From Candidatus Tidjanibacter faecipullorum (lineage in GTDB: Bacteria > Bacteroidota > Bacteroidia > Bacteroidales > Rikenellaceae): a stretch of DNA of 64,000 nucleotides. The stretch covers positions 1-64,000 of the forward strand of contig DXCC01000031.1 of NCBI GenBank assembly GCA_019116245.1, in the 5' to 3' direction. The notes under the pieces were generated by a model, which was not told the origin of the DNA, did not search any database, and worked only from the letters and a program-made list of their open reading frames with translations. Position 1 is the first letter of the stretch. Every line of letters begins with the position of its first letter. The translations under genes were made by a program, and so were the position numbers. Of this stretch, positions 29,771 to 38,869 are shown in pieces.

Positions 29771-31138
29771 ATGAAACATCTTTTGCCCGTATGCTTTTGT
29801 CTGGCGCTGAGTTTGACGGCCAACGGCCAAACGCGCAAAGAGACGGCCTACGATGACGGATCGAAAAAATGGCCGGCCAAAGCCTATTTTCAGGGCGGCA
29901 AACTCCATTTCAAATCCGCCAACGACAAATTCCATCTTTGGTTCGACAACCGCATCTATATTGACGGTGCCTATTACGATCCCACGACGGACGTCAGCAC
30001 GCTGCAGTCGAAACCCAACAAGGATCTCGAAACGGACGACGGCCAGTTCCGGTTTGACAATGGCTTCGTCATCCGGCGCGCCCGGTTTGCCGTCAAGGCG
30101 ACGCTCTATGAGCGCTGGTTCGCCGAGCTGGATCTCGATTTTGCCTACAACGAGGTGGAGATCAAGGATATGTTTCTCGGTTATCAGTTCAACGACCGCT
30201 TTTCGATCAAGGCAGGAAACTTCAAGGAGCCCATGTCGATGGAACGCATGACCTCGTCGAAATACCTAACCTCCATGGAGCGCCCCATGGTGATCGACAT
30301 GTTTGCCGGCGGCCGTCGCCTTGGTGTGGCCGCAACCGGGTGGGGTAAGCATTGGTGGGCCTCGGCCGGCCTGTTCGGTCGCGAGGTGGACATCATCCAG
30401 AAGGAGAAAAACCGGGGCAGTGACGGCTACGGTGTATCCGGGCGCGTGGCCTGGTCGCCCATTCTGCGCGACGACTGGACCCTCCATATCGGTGGATATG
30501 CCTCCTGGCGCCGCCCCGATGCTACCGGTACCCGGGACCGGATGGTCGAGTTCCGGACCTTCCCCGAAAGCCGCGTCGATCGCCGGCGGTTCGTGCGGGC
30601 CGAAATTGAGAATGTCAACAACTATGCGGTGCTCGGCCTCGAACTGGCCGCCCGGTGGAACAAGCTGCTCCTGTACGGTGAGTATGTCTATACGACCCTG
30701 TCGCGGTATGGCTATGAGAACGGCAGCAGGGTGCCCCTCAAAAACGCCGTATTCAACGGCTGGTATGTGACCGCTTCCTACATGATCCTCGGCCAAAACC
30801 GGCAGTATGCGCCCGAGGATGCCGAATTCGGCCCTATGAATGTCCGGAAGAAGGGTGGAAACCTCGAGTTGGCAGCCCGCGTAAGCACCGTGAACCTCAA
30901 TGATTTCAATGATCCGACTGCCTATATCACCGGCGGCAAGGCCATCAACTACAGCGCATCGCTCAACTGGTATCCCGTGCGGAACGTTCTGGTCGGACTG
31001 AACTACACCTTTGTGGACAACGACAAGTATGCCGATGACAAGGGGCATATTACCTGCAACGGCAGGCCGCTCAGCCAGAGTCTGCGGAATGGGTTGGACT
31101 TCAGTGTCTTCCAGATGCGGCTGATGGTTTCGTTCTAA
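29771..31138 (+). CDS. OprP/OprO-type outer-membrane porin
   Basis: The ATG at 29771 gives a signal peptide (MKHLLPVCFCLALSLTANGQ) and 455 residues; the track's start at 29414 has no support. The body is beta-rich with alternating aromatic strands and ends in Phe (MRLMVSF), as expected for an outer-membrane barrel. Sequence such as FRFDNGFVIRRARFAVKATLYERWFAELDLDF and the EPMSMERMTSSKYLT region matches the phosphate-selective porin O/P family. Its partners downstream (lamin-tail lipoprotein and phosphatase) suggest uptake of phosphate or phosphate-containing ligands, but the arginine ladder of OprP was not checked, so selectivity is inference. Confidence 0.86.
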   Translation: MKHLLPVCFCLALSLTANGQTRKETAYDDGSKKWPAKAYFQGGKLHFKSANDKFHLWFDNRIYIDGAYYDPTTDVSTLQSKPNKDLETDDGQFRFDNGFVIRRARFAVKATLYERWFAELDLDFAYNEVEIKDMFLGYQFNDRFSIKAGNFKEPMSMERMTSSKYLTSMERPMVIDMFAGGRRLGVAATGWGKHWWASAGLFGREVDIIQKEKNRGSDGYGVSGRVAWSPILRDDWTLHIGGYASWRRPDATGTRDRMVEFRTFPESRVDRRRFVRAEIENVNNYAVLGLELAARWNKLLLYGEYVYTTLSRYGYENGSRVPLKNAVFNGWYVTASYMILGQNRQYAPEDAEFGPMNVRKKGGNLELAARVSTVNLNDFNDPTAYITGGKAINYSASLNWYPVRNVLVGLNYTFVDNDKYADDKGHITCNGRPLSQSLRNGLDFSVFQMRLMVSF

Positions 31139-31167
31139 GTGAAAATTTTTCCAAAACACATAGCATC

Positions 31168-32649
31168 ATGAAAATTGCAAATTGGTTTATGGCCCTGACG
31201 GCTGTCGCCATGCTGGGCGTGGGCTGCAAAACCGACAAGGAACCGGTGATTCCCCCGGTGTCGGACGGTGACTATACCGGTGTCGTACTGAATGAAATCT
31301 GTGGCGGTGCGGCCGACAACAAGGATGACGACTGGGTAGAAATTTACAATATGTCGGATGTCACCGTCGATCTGACCGGCGTTCAGCTGATGAAGATCGA
31401 CGAAGACAATCTTTCCGAAATCCTGTGCACCCTGTTGACCGGTACGCAGATTGCTCCCCGCGGCTATCTGGTGGTTTCCAAGCAGAGCGGCGCTTTCTCG
31501 GCCGGTATTTCCAATTCCAAGAAGGTGTCGATCGTGCTGATCACGCCCTCGGGCGAGAATGAAATCGACCGTTTCGATCGCGATGCGGCCGTCGGCGAGG
31601 GACAGAGCCACGAACTGGGCGGAAGTTATGCCCGCATTCCCGACGGCACGGGGGCGTGGACGATTGTGGCCCGGAGTACGCAGGGTGCTGCCAACAGCAA
31701 TGAAGCGCCTCAGCCCGACGACACCGACTATTCGGGTCTGGTGCTCAATGAAGTGTGCGGCGGTGCGGTTGACAATGACGAGGACGACTGGATCGAACTC
31801 TACAACAACGGTACGGAAACCCTGGATCTGGCCGGTGTGAAGATTCTCAAGACCGATGAGGAGGGGGTTACGGAAACCATCGCCACGCTGCCCGAAGGAA
31901 CGACGGTCGAGGCCGGCGGTTACCGCGTGTTCGGCAAACTTGACGGTCAGCTGTCCAAAAAGATTTCCAACTCCAAACAGGTGGTCATTGCCGTGATGAC
32001 GCCGGCCGGTGAGCCGATCGACGCTTTTGACCGTGACGCGGAGGTGGGCACCGATCAGGGGCATGAACTGGGCGGAAGCTATGCCCGCATTCCCGATGTG
32101 ACGGGCGGCTGGGCCGTTGTGGCACAGAGCACCCGCGGTGCGGCCAATACGGACGCGACGGTCGATCCCGATCCGACTCCTTCCTCGCCCTATGAGGGTT
32201 TGGCTCTCAACGAACTGAACGGCAACGACAAGTTCATCGAACTGTACAACGGGTCCGCGAGCGACATGGATATTTCGGGTGTGCAGCTGCGCAAGGATGA
32301 CGAGGAGATCATCTATGTGGCTCCGCAGGGGACGACGATTCCGGCCGGCAGTTTCCTGTCGCTGGCAGGCAATGCCGAGGATTATGCGGACGGCTTCACC
32401 AGCGGTCTGTCGGCCGACAAGTCGGTGATGATCCAGCTGCTCGATCCGGAGGGCGTGCAACTCGATGTGTTCAAGAACCTGAGTGCTTCGCAGGGCGAAG
32501 TCTGGGGAGAGGATGACGGCCTGTACAACGGTAAGAAGCCCGAAAAGGTGTCGTTCGGCCGTTTCCCCGATGGCGTGGGCGACTGGTATCTGACGGCTCC
32601 GACCTCCGGGGCGGCGAACGGTGAAGGAACGGAAAAGATCGAGTGGTAA
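31168..32649 (+). CDS. Lipoprotein with three lamin-tail domains
   Basis: A 493-residue exported lipoprotein: signal sequence with lipobox LGVGC (Cys at ~25), then three tandem lamin-tail (LTD) domains opening with YTGVVLNEICGG, YSGLVLNEVCGG and YEGLALNELNG, each containing a W/F-IELYN strand. The first two share SHELGGSYARIPD-type ends; the last ends FGRFPDGVGDWYLT. LTDs are small immunoglobulin-like folds found on secreted nucleases and phosphatases and may bind ligands or proteins. It begins 29 bases after the porin and its TAA overlaps the phosphatase ATG, indicating one operon. Molecular role is not known. Confidence 0.85.
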   Translation: MKIANWFMALTAVAMLGVGCKTDKEPVIPPVSDGDYTGVVLNEICGGAADNKDDDWVEIYNMSDVTVDLTGVQLMKIDEDNLSEILCTLLTGTQIAPRGYLVVSKQSGAFSAGISNSKKVSIVLITPSGENEIDRFDRDAAVGEGQSHELGGSYARIPDGTGAWTIVARSTQGAANSNEAPQPDDTDYSGLVLNEVCGGAVDNDEDDWIELYNNGTETLDLAGVKILKTDEEGVTETIATLPEGTTVEAGGYRVFGKLDGQLSKKISNSKQVVIAVMTPAGEPIDAFDRDAEVGTDQGHELGGSYARIPDVTGGWAVVAQSTRGAANTDATVDPDPTPSSPYEGLALNELNGNDKFIELYNGSASDMDISGVQLRKDDEEIIYVAPQGTTIPAGSFLSLAGNAEDYADGFTSGLSADKSVMIQLLDPEGVQLDVFKNLSASQGEVWGEDDGLYNGKKPEKVSFGRFPDGVGDWYLTAPTSGAANGEGTEKIEW

Positions 32650-33716
32650 TGAAACGGTTGTTGCTGACGCTGACCGTGATCCTGTTGGGCTTGCCGATGG
32701 TGCATGCCCAACAGATCCGTTTTGTATTCATGTCCGATCCGCACTATGGCCTGGAGCGCGAGTTCCGGGGACGGGAGGCTCGGGCCGAAGAGGTGAACCG
32801 GGTGATGGCCGGCGCAGTAGCTGCTCTGCCCGGCGAACGGCTGCCCGACGACGGGGGTGTCGGGGCGGGCGAGGCGATCGGGCCGCTCGACTTTGTCGTG
32901 TGCGGTGGCGACATAGCCAATCGTATGGAAGACGGCGTGCAGCCGGCTGCGGAGTCGTGGCGGGAGTTTGCCGCCACCTGGCTGGCGCCCGACATGCCCC
33001 GCGTGTGGATGCTGGCGGGCAACCACGACCTGTCGAATGCTATCGGCTATGTACGGCCCATGACGCCCGAACGGGATGCAACCTGTGCCGCAGAGATCTT
33101 CAACCGCACCATGCATCCCGATACGCTGCGCACGGCCGCCACGTTCGATTATGCGACCGACAAGGTCCACTATGTGGTGGATGTGTCGGGCGTCCGGTTC
33201 GTTTTTGCCGGCATGTGGCCCGATACGCCCACGCGGCGCTGGCTGGATGAAGCACTGGCCGGCAGCGATCGTCCCTGCCTGCTCTTCACCCATTCGGAGC
33301 CGGATGCCGAGGCCAAACAGTTCATCAACCCCTACGGCGACCACTCGATCAACGCTACGGACCGTTTCGAAAACTTGATCTGCGATACCTGCAGCGTGGC
33401 TCGCGGTGGAACGCCCCGCAGGGAGTATGGTCAGCTGGCTGCTTTTCTGGCCGGGCATCCGACGATCGTCGCCTGGTTTCACGGCAATACCAACTACAAC
33501 GAATTCTATACCTGGGAGGGGCCGGATCACAAGGTGGCGGTGCCCGTTTTCCGGGTCGATTCCTCCATGAAGGGCGAAATATCCGGTACGGACGAGTCCA
33601 TGCTCTCCTTCCAGGTGGTGTGCATCGACGTTGCCACCCGCCGGATGACGGTGCGCGAATATTTCTGGAACCGCACACCGGGCGAGTGGGGAGCATCCGC
33701 CACCGTGACGTTATAG
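32649..33716 (+). CDS. Exported calcineurin-like metallophosphoesterase
   Basis: The ATG at 32649 overlaps the previous stop (TAATG). A signal peptide (LLLTLTVILLGLPMVHAQ) is followed by a calcineurin-like phosphoesterase of 355 residues total with metal-binding motifs DPHYG, GGDIAN, AGNHDLSN, FTHSEPD and a terminal WFHGNTN, where the last usually reads GHxH (here HGN, a possible change at a metal ligand). It is expected to cleave phosphate esters in the periplasm or at the surface. Its coupling to the lamin-tail lipoprotein and an OprP-type porin points to phosphate scavenging. Confidence 0.85.
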   Translation: MKRLLLTLTVILLGLPMVHAQQIRFVFMSDPHYGLEREFRGREARAEEVNRVMAGAVAALPGERLPDDGGVGAGEAIGPLDFVVCGGDIANRMEDGVQPAAESWREFAATWLAPDMPRVWMLAGNHDLSNAIGYVRPMTPERDATCAAEIFNRTMHPDTLRTAATFDYATDKVHYVVDVSGVRFVFAGMWPDTPTRRWLDEALAGSDRPCLLFTHSEPDAEAKQFINPYGDHSINATDRFENLICDTCSVARGGTPRREYGQLAAFLAGHPTIVAWFHGNTNYNEFYTWEGPDHKVAVPVFRVDSSMKGEISGTDESMLSFQVVCIDVATRRMTVREYFWNRTPGEWGASATVTL

Positions 33717-33826
33717 ACGGAGGAAAGTGCAGTCAGGGGACAGAAGGCGTGGCGTTCTGCCCCCTGATTGGTGTGGGACGCGTCTTGATCCGTTGCGGCG
33801 GGGGGGCGGAACCTGTAAAATAATCC

Positions 33827-33834
33827 TATCTTTG
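33827..33834 (+). promoter_or_regulatory. Possible -7 box (TATCTTTG) for the orphan gene at 33857
   Basis: Exact TAnnTTTG match 22 bases before the ATG; no good -33 TTG at 19-21 bases. Confidence 0.45.
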
Positions 33835-33856
33835 TTAGGTAAACTCCTCAGTATTT

Positions 33857-34228
33857 ATGGTTACCGGCAATTTCAACTCTTTGGCCTTTTTCCGTGCCTA
33901 CTACCACATTCCAGCCAGCCGGAAGCTGGCCTGGGCGCTGATCGTCGAACAGGCGCAGGGGCTCCAGAAGGTGCGCCTCGGCGTGGTCTTCTGTCAGCAG
34001 CCGCATGTATATATCGACGTGGCCATGCGTCGGTTCTTTACGGAAGCAACCATCGGCAACGGCATGCTGTCCCGCAGGGTGTTTCCGGCCCGGCGCATCG
34101 CGCGGCAGGACGAGTATCTCTACGTGACCGACAACGGACTCTCCGCCGCCTTCTCCAAATCCTATATCCGGGATATCTATTTTACCGCGGTCTATTCACC
34201 CGAACTGATGCGTCAGGTGCTCTATTGA
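33857..34228 (+). CDS. Small basic protein of unknown function
   Basis: A 123-residue protein that I do not recognise. It has no signal peptide or membrane helix, and a mix of hydrophobic strands and basic residues (VRLGVVFCQQPHVYIDVAMRRFF, RRIARQDEYLYVTDNGL, SKSYIRDIYFTAVYS). An upstream -7 box, an ATG start, and codon use similar to neighbours support a real gene. It stands alone between the phosphatase operon and the marR efflux operon. Function cannot be inferred. Confidence 0.6.
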   Translation: MVTGNFNSLAFFRAYYHIPASRKLAWALIVEQAQGLQKVRLGVVFCQQPHVYIDVAMRRFFTEATIGNGMLSRRVFPARRIARQDEYLYVTDNGLSAAFSKSYIRDIYFTAVYSPELMRQVLY

Positions 34229-34336
34229 CCGGCGTGCACGATCTCGGCCGCCCCGGAGTGTGTCCTGCACGCCGGGGCGGCTTGTTTTGTGAGAAGCGTG
34301 GGGGAGTGAACGCGTCTGGCGTGATGTTGTGCGGTG

Positions 34337-34358
34337 AATAGTTTGAAATCAAACTATT
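34337..34358. promoter_or_regulatory. Palindromic operator upstream of marR
   Basis: A perfect inverted repeat with 10-bp arms (AATAGTTTGA and TCAAACTATT) and a 2-base spacer covers the -33 box and most of the promoter spacer. This is the size and placement of MarR-family operators and predicts autorepression of the marR-tolC-emrAB operon. Confidence 0.8.
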
Positions 34359-34372
34359 TTCAAGTATCTTTG
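34342..34372 (+). promoter_or_regulatory. Promoter of the marR-efflux operon
   Basis: TTTG (34342-34345), 19 bases, TATCTTTG (34365-34372): complete Bacteroidetes promoter, 28 bases before the marR ATG; its -33 box lies inside the palindrome. Confidence 0.82.
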
Positions 34373-34400
34373 CGGCCCGATTACAGTATCTAGACCCGTT

Positions 34401-34834
34401 ATGACCTGTTCCGTTCCCGAATTGTTTCATCAGATTCTGAAAGTGAGGGCCGCTTTCCGGTCCGCCATGGCCAAGAGCCTGAAGGCGCACGACATTGACT
34501 TGTCGTTCGAGATGCTGCAGATTCTGCACAAGCTCCGGCAGCGGCAGGGGGTGACCCAGCAGGCACTGGCCGTCAGTACGGTGCGGGACAAGGCCAGCCT
34601 GACCAGTCTGCTTAACAACATGGAGCAGCGGGGACTGGTGGAGCGGCGCACGCTGGCCGAGGATGGGCGCAGCAAACTGATTTTTTGAGCCGGCAGGGTG
34701 AGGAGCTGGCCCGGCAGGTACAGCCGCTGGTGGATGAGGTGTACGGCTATGCCGAGGCAAAGGTGAATGGAGAGGCCGTGGCAGCTGCCATCGCCGTATT
34801 GGAGGAGGTGTATGAGACGTTGGAGCGCTATTAG
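34401..34834 (+). pseudogene. MarR family regulator, frameshifted in a T run
   Basis: The first 95 codons encode a typical MarR N-terminus and winged helix (KASLTSLLNNMEQRGLVERR, then EDGRSKLIF) and stop at TGA 34686-34688. Moving to the next frame at the run of six T's restores a clean C-terminus: LSRQGEELARQVQPLVDEVYGYAEA and ending VLEEVYETLERY at TAG 34832. With a seventh T the gene would encode 144 residues, normal for MarR. The C-terminal dimerisation helices are lost in the sequence as given. The full-length frame overlaps the tolC start by 23 bases. Confidence 0.88.
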
Positions 34835-36131
34835 TCTGGGCCTGTTGCTGGGACTCTGTACGTCCGGAGCGGTCCAGGCGCAGCCGGCGGACACCATTCG
34901 GCTGACCGTCGAGCAGCTCTTCGACCGGGGCACCTCCTGCAACCTGCAGCTGCAGGCCGACCTGCTCAAGGAGCGCATGGCCGAGGAGCGTCGCAAGGAT
35001 GCCCGCAAGCAGGCCTATCCGGATGTGGAAGTCGAACTGGCCGGCGGCGTGATCGGGCAGCCGGTGGTTTTCCTCCACGGCTTGACCGATCCGACCTATC
35101 CGGAGACGCCGGACTGGTCGCAGGATTACGGCATCGTGTTCCGGCAGCCCATCTACAAGTCCGGCAAGATTACGCTCGGCATCCAGAAGGCCGAACTGGA
35201 GCGGCAGATCGCCGTGCTGGAAACGGCCGAGGATGATGCCTCGGTCAAACTGGGGCTGTTGCAGCAGTATCTGAACCTTTTTTGCCTCTACAAACAGCAG
35301 GAGCTGCTGTCCTACAAGATCCGGGAGTCGGAACGGCGGCTGATCGACATCCGGCAGATGAAGCGCGAGGGGCTTATCACCAACAACGACGTGCTGCGCA
35401 GCGAGCTGCAGCTGACCGACGACCAGCTGGCGCTCACGGAGGTGAACGACGGCATTCTGCTGGTCTCCCAGCAGCTGGCCATTCTGCTGGCGCTGGACGA
35501 GGAGGCGGTCATCCGTCCCGACGAACAGTTTCTCGACCATGTGGTGCCGGAGGTGGAGGACTACGAACGGTATGTGTCGGCCGCCTATGCTGCCAATCCC
35601 GCCATGCAGGTGCTCGGCAAACGGATCGAACTTTCGCGCAACAACATCCGGTATGTCCGCTCGGATAATCTGCCTTCGCTCTATCTGGAGGGCGGCAACA
35701 CCTTTGCCCGGCCGATTACGCGCACGATGGTGGACCTGTACAACAATGCGTGGCGGATCGGCCTGACGCTGAACATTCCCGTGTCGGCCTTCTACAAGAA
35801 CCGGCACCGGCGGGCCGAGGCCGAGCAGCAGCTCCGGCTGGCGATCAACCAGGAGGAGCAGGGGCGGCAGCAGATCCGCATGCAGATCCGGACCGCCTTT
35901 CTGAAACACAAGGAGGCGCTCGAGCGGGCCGCCCGCATGAAACTCTCCATCGAACAGGCGCGGGAGAACTACCGCATCATGGAGAACCGCTACATGAACC
36001 AGCTGGTGATTCTGACCGACCTGCTGGATGCCAGTTCGCTCTACATGAATGCCGAGCTGCAGGCCATCACGGCCCGGACACAGGTCATCTATACCTACTA
36101 CGAATTGCAGAAGATCTGCGGAAATCTTTAG
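34812..36131 (+). CDS. TolC family outer-membrane efflux protein
   Basis: The ATG at 34812 (15 codons into the track ORF) gives a signal peptide (ISLGLLLGLCTSGAVQAQ) and a 439-residue OEP protein with two repeats (DTIRLTVEQLFDRG at the start; LTLNIPVSAFYKNRHRR at the second barrel strand). It is the first intact gene after the broken marR and the start of a complete EmrAB-TolC type pump. Its start lies within the marR 3' end in another frame, so its translation may depend on ribosomes finishing full-length marR. Confidence 0.92.
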   Translation: MRRWSAISLGLLLGLCTSGAVQAQPADTIRLTVEQLFDRGTSCNLQLQADLLKERMAEERRKDARKQAYPDVEVELAGGVIGQPVVFLHGLTDPTYPETPDWSQDYGIVFRQPIYKSGKITLGIQKAELERQIAVLETAEDDASVKLGLLQQYLNLFCLYKQQELLSYKIRESERRLIDIRQMKREGLITNNDVLRSELQLTDDQLALTEVNDGILLVSQQLAILLALDEEAVIRPDEQFLDHVVPEVEDYERYVSAAYAANPAMQVLGKRIELSRNNIRYVRSDNLPSLYLEGGNTFARPITRTMVDLYNNAWRIGLTLNIPVSAFYKNRHRRAEAEQQLRLAINQEEQGRQQIRMQIRTAFLKHKEALERAARMKLSIEQARENYRIMENRYMNQLVILTDLLDASSLYMNAELQAITARTQVIYTYYELQKICGNL

Positions 36132-36143
36132 GAAGAACTCGCT

Positions 36144-37214
36144 ATGGCAAGAACGCATAACAAACGATACATCGCGCTGAAACGGCAACGCAACCGGAAC
36201 ATCATCCTCAATACCGTGTGTGCGGTGTTCTTTCTGGCCGGTGCGCTTTGGTTCGCCCGCTTTTTCCTGAACCATCTGCGCTACGAAATGACCAACAACG
36301 CCTACGTCGATCAGTACATCGTACCGGTCAATATCCGGGTGTCGGGGTTCATTCGCGAGATCTGTTTCTCGGAACACCAGTATGTCCACCGGGGCGACAC
36401 GCTGCTGGTGTTGGATGACCGGGAGTACAAGATTCGCCTGCAGGAGGCCGTGGCCGCGCTGATGGATGCCGAGAATACGAAGGAGGTGCTCCATTCGGTG
36501 GTCAATACGGCGCGGATCAACGTGGCCGTGCAGGACGCCAACATGGCGGAGGCCCAGGCCCAGCTTTGGCAGACGGAGCAAGACTACCACCGCTACGAGC
36601 GGCTGCTGGCTGACGAGGCGGTTTCTCGGCAGCAGTTCGAGCAGATGAAGGCCTCCTACGATGCCTCGCAGGCGCGTTTCGAGGCGCTGAAGCAGCAGCG
36701 TGAGACGGCCCGCTCGCAGAGCGACGAGGCGGCCAAGCGGGCGGCGGGTGCCGATGCGACCATTCTGCATTGCGAGGCCGAACGGGACATGGCCGAACTG
36801 AATCTCTCCTACACGGTGGTGACCGCCCCTTTCGACGGATATATGGGGCGGCGTTCGCTCGAGGAGGGACAGTACATCCAGGCGGGGCAGAGCATCTCCT
36901 ATCTGGTGCGCGAGAATCAGAAATGGATTACGGCCAACTACAAGGAGACCCAGATCGGAAACATCTACCTCGGACAGAAAGTAAGAATCAAGGTGGATGC
37001 CTACAAGGACAAGAAAATCATGGGGATCGTGACGGCCATCTCGGAGGCGACCGGATCGAAATACGCCCTGATTCCGACGGACAATTCGGCCGGCAACTTC
37101 GTGAAGATCCAGCAGCGCATTCCGGTGCGGATCGACCTGGTGGATGTGGAAAAGGAGGATCTCGACCTGCTCCGGGCCGGCATGATGGTTGAGGTGGCGG
37201 CGATCAAGCGATGA
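36144..37214 (+). CDS. EmrA-like membrane fusion protein (HlyD family)
   Basis: A 356-residue adaptor with a basic N-terminus, one membrane helix (NIILNTVCAVFFLAGALWFARFF), an N-terminal lipoyl strand (PVNIRVSGFIREICFSE), a long coiled coil (~90-180) and a beta-barrel (MGRRSLEEGQYIQAGQ). The DNxYV-type motif (NNAYVDQYIVPV) is typical of EmrA. It links the MFS pump to the TolC channel. The gene overlaps emrB by ATGA. Confidence 0.92.
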   Translation: MARTHNKRYIALKRQRNRNIILNTVCAVFFLAGALWFARFFLNHLRYEMTNNAYVDQYIVPVNIRVSGFIREICFSEHQYVHRGDTLLVLDDREYKIRLQEAVAALMDAENTKEVLHSVVNTARINVAVQDANMAEAQAQLWQTEQDYHRYERLLADEAVSRQQFEQMKASYDASQARFEALKQQRETARSQSDEAAKRAAGADATILHCEAERDMAELNLSYTVVTAPFDGYMGRRSLEEGQYIQAGQSISYLVRENQKWITANYKETQIGNIYLGQKVRIKVDAYKDKKIMGIVTAISEATGSKYALIPTDNSAGNFVKIQQRIPVRIDLVDVEKEDLDLLRAGMMVEVAAIKR

Positions 37215-38806
37215 AACGGTACGTGCTGAATGTCCCGGTCCGGCCGTGGGTGCCGCAGTGGGTGGCGCTGGGGATGATGTTTCTCATCCTGCTCTCCGTA
37301 CTGATGATCAACGGTGCCTATGTGGGCAGCAGTATTGATGTGTCCGGAGCGCTGGGCACCACCCGCGAGGATATCATGATGGCCTACTATGCCTGCTCGG
37401 TCGGTATGGTGGTGGCCAATCCATTTGTGCAGAAAATCAGGCAGATGCTGACATCCAAATCGCTGCTGCTGGCCGATATGGGGGCGCAGGTGGTTCTGGC
37501 ACTGATCTGTGCACGGACCGATGCCGTGGAGATCATCATTCTGTGCAGTTTCCTGATCGGCGTGCTCAAAACGTTTCTGTTGCTGGAGTTCATCATTCTG
37601 ATGACCCCGTTCTTCAGTCCGGGCAACGTGCGCAGCGAATGTTACTCGTGGTTCTATCCGATCGTGTTCGGAGGCGGCCAGCTGTCGGTACCGCTGACGG
37701 CCTGGCTGGCCAATACCTACCATTGGCAGTATACCTACTATTTTGTCATCGTCCTGTTGCTGCTGACCATGGCCTGCGTGGTTGTCTTCTTCCACAACGG
37801 CCGGTTACCGCGCATGACCGTGCTGCGGGAAATCAACTACCGGAGCCCCTTTCTGCTCAGCGTGGCTTTTCTGATGATCGTCTATGTGGGTACCTACGGA
37901 AAGAATGCCGACTGGTTTGCCAACCGCTACATCACGCTGTTTGCGGTGCTCGGTGCGGTGACGCTGCTGCTGTTCATCGTCAGTCAGCGCTATGCACGCC
38001 ATCCGTATGTCAGTTTCCAGCCCTTCCGCCATATCAATTCGGTGGTGGGGTATCTGTTCACGTTTCTCTGCCTTTTTCTCAACAGCGACACCACGCTTGT
38101 CAACAGTTATGTGCAAAACATTCTGAATGTGGATAATGTGCATGCCAATCTCCTGGGATTGTTTACCATTCCGGGGTATGTGATTGCCGGCGTGATTGCC
38201 TTCTGGTGGTTTCGCTGGCAGCGGTGGCGCTTCCGCTATCTGATTGCGGCCGCCACGGGGCTGTTTGCCTGCTATTTCGCCTCCCTGTACTGGGGTATCG
38301 GACCCGACAGCCGCTATGAGGCCCTGTTCCTGCCCATGATTGTCAAGGGGATGGGAATGATGCTTTGCGTGATTGCCTTCGGCGTCTACACGGCCGAAAA
38401 ACTGGATGCCCGCTACCTGGTCTCCAACACCTTCTTCATGATTTCCGTGCGGTCGTTGCTGACGCCGGTGTTTGCCTATTCGTTCTGCAACAACATGCTC
38501 TATCAGGTGCAGCAGCGGAGCATGGGGCGGCTGGTCGAACACCTGACGCTGACCGATCCCCAGGCCGTGCAGCGTTATGCCGAACTGATGCAGGGCGGCA
38601 TGGGGCAGGGTTATCAACAGGCGGTGCAGATGGCCAACAGCAACCTGTATGCGCTGCTCCAGACCCAGGGACTGCTGTTGAGCCTGAAGATTCTGTTTGG
38701 CTATCTGCTGCTGGCGGCCGTGGTGCTGGCAGTGGCTTCGGCCCTGATTCCGTTCCACCAGACCGTTCGGGTGCCTGTGGTGCGCGCCGGAACCGACATG
38801 GCGTGA
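37211..38806 (+). CDS. EmrB-like MFS drug exporter
   Basis: A 531-residue MFS protein with 12-14 predicted membrane helices. Its partner genes (TolC and EmrA types) and the 4-base overlap place it in the DHA2/EmrB group, although the classic DHA2 motif (LDxTIVNVALP) is weak here: the first helix reads LMINGAYVGSSIDVSGALG. The second half is less conserved. Substrates cannot be predicted. It is the last gene of the marR operon. Confidence 0.87.
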   Translation: MKRYVLNVPVRPWVPQWVALGMMFLILLSVLMINGAYVGSSIDVSGALGTTREDIMMAYYACSVGMVVANPFVQKIRQMLTSKSLLLADMGAQVVLALICARTDAVEIIILCSFLIGVLKTFLLLEFIILMTPFFSPGNVRSECYSWFYPIVFGGGQLSVPLTAWLANTYHWQYTYYFVIVLLLLTMACVVVFFHNGRLPRMTVLREINYRSPFLLSVAFLMIVYVGTYGKNADWFANRYITLFAVLGAVTLLLFIVSQRYARHPYVSFQPFRHINSVVGYLFTFLCLFLNSDTTLVNSYVQNILNVDNVHANLLGLFTIPGYVIAGVIAFWWFRWQRWRFRYLIAAATGLFACYFASLYWGIGPDSRYEALFLPMIVKGMGMMLCVIAFGVYTAEKLDARYLVSNTFFMISVRSLLTPVFAYSFCNNMLYQVQQRSMGRLVEHLTLTDPQAVQRYAELMQGGMGQGYQQAVQMANSNLYALLQTQGLLLSLKILFGYLLLAAVVLAVASALIPFHQTVRVPVVRAGTDMA

Positions 38807-38869
38807 GCGGGGATGGTCGGCTGCGGCAAAAATCGCGGAGCGGATACTGGCCCGCTGTCCGGAATGTAT

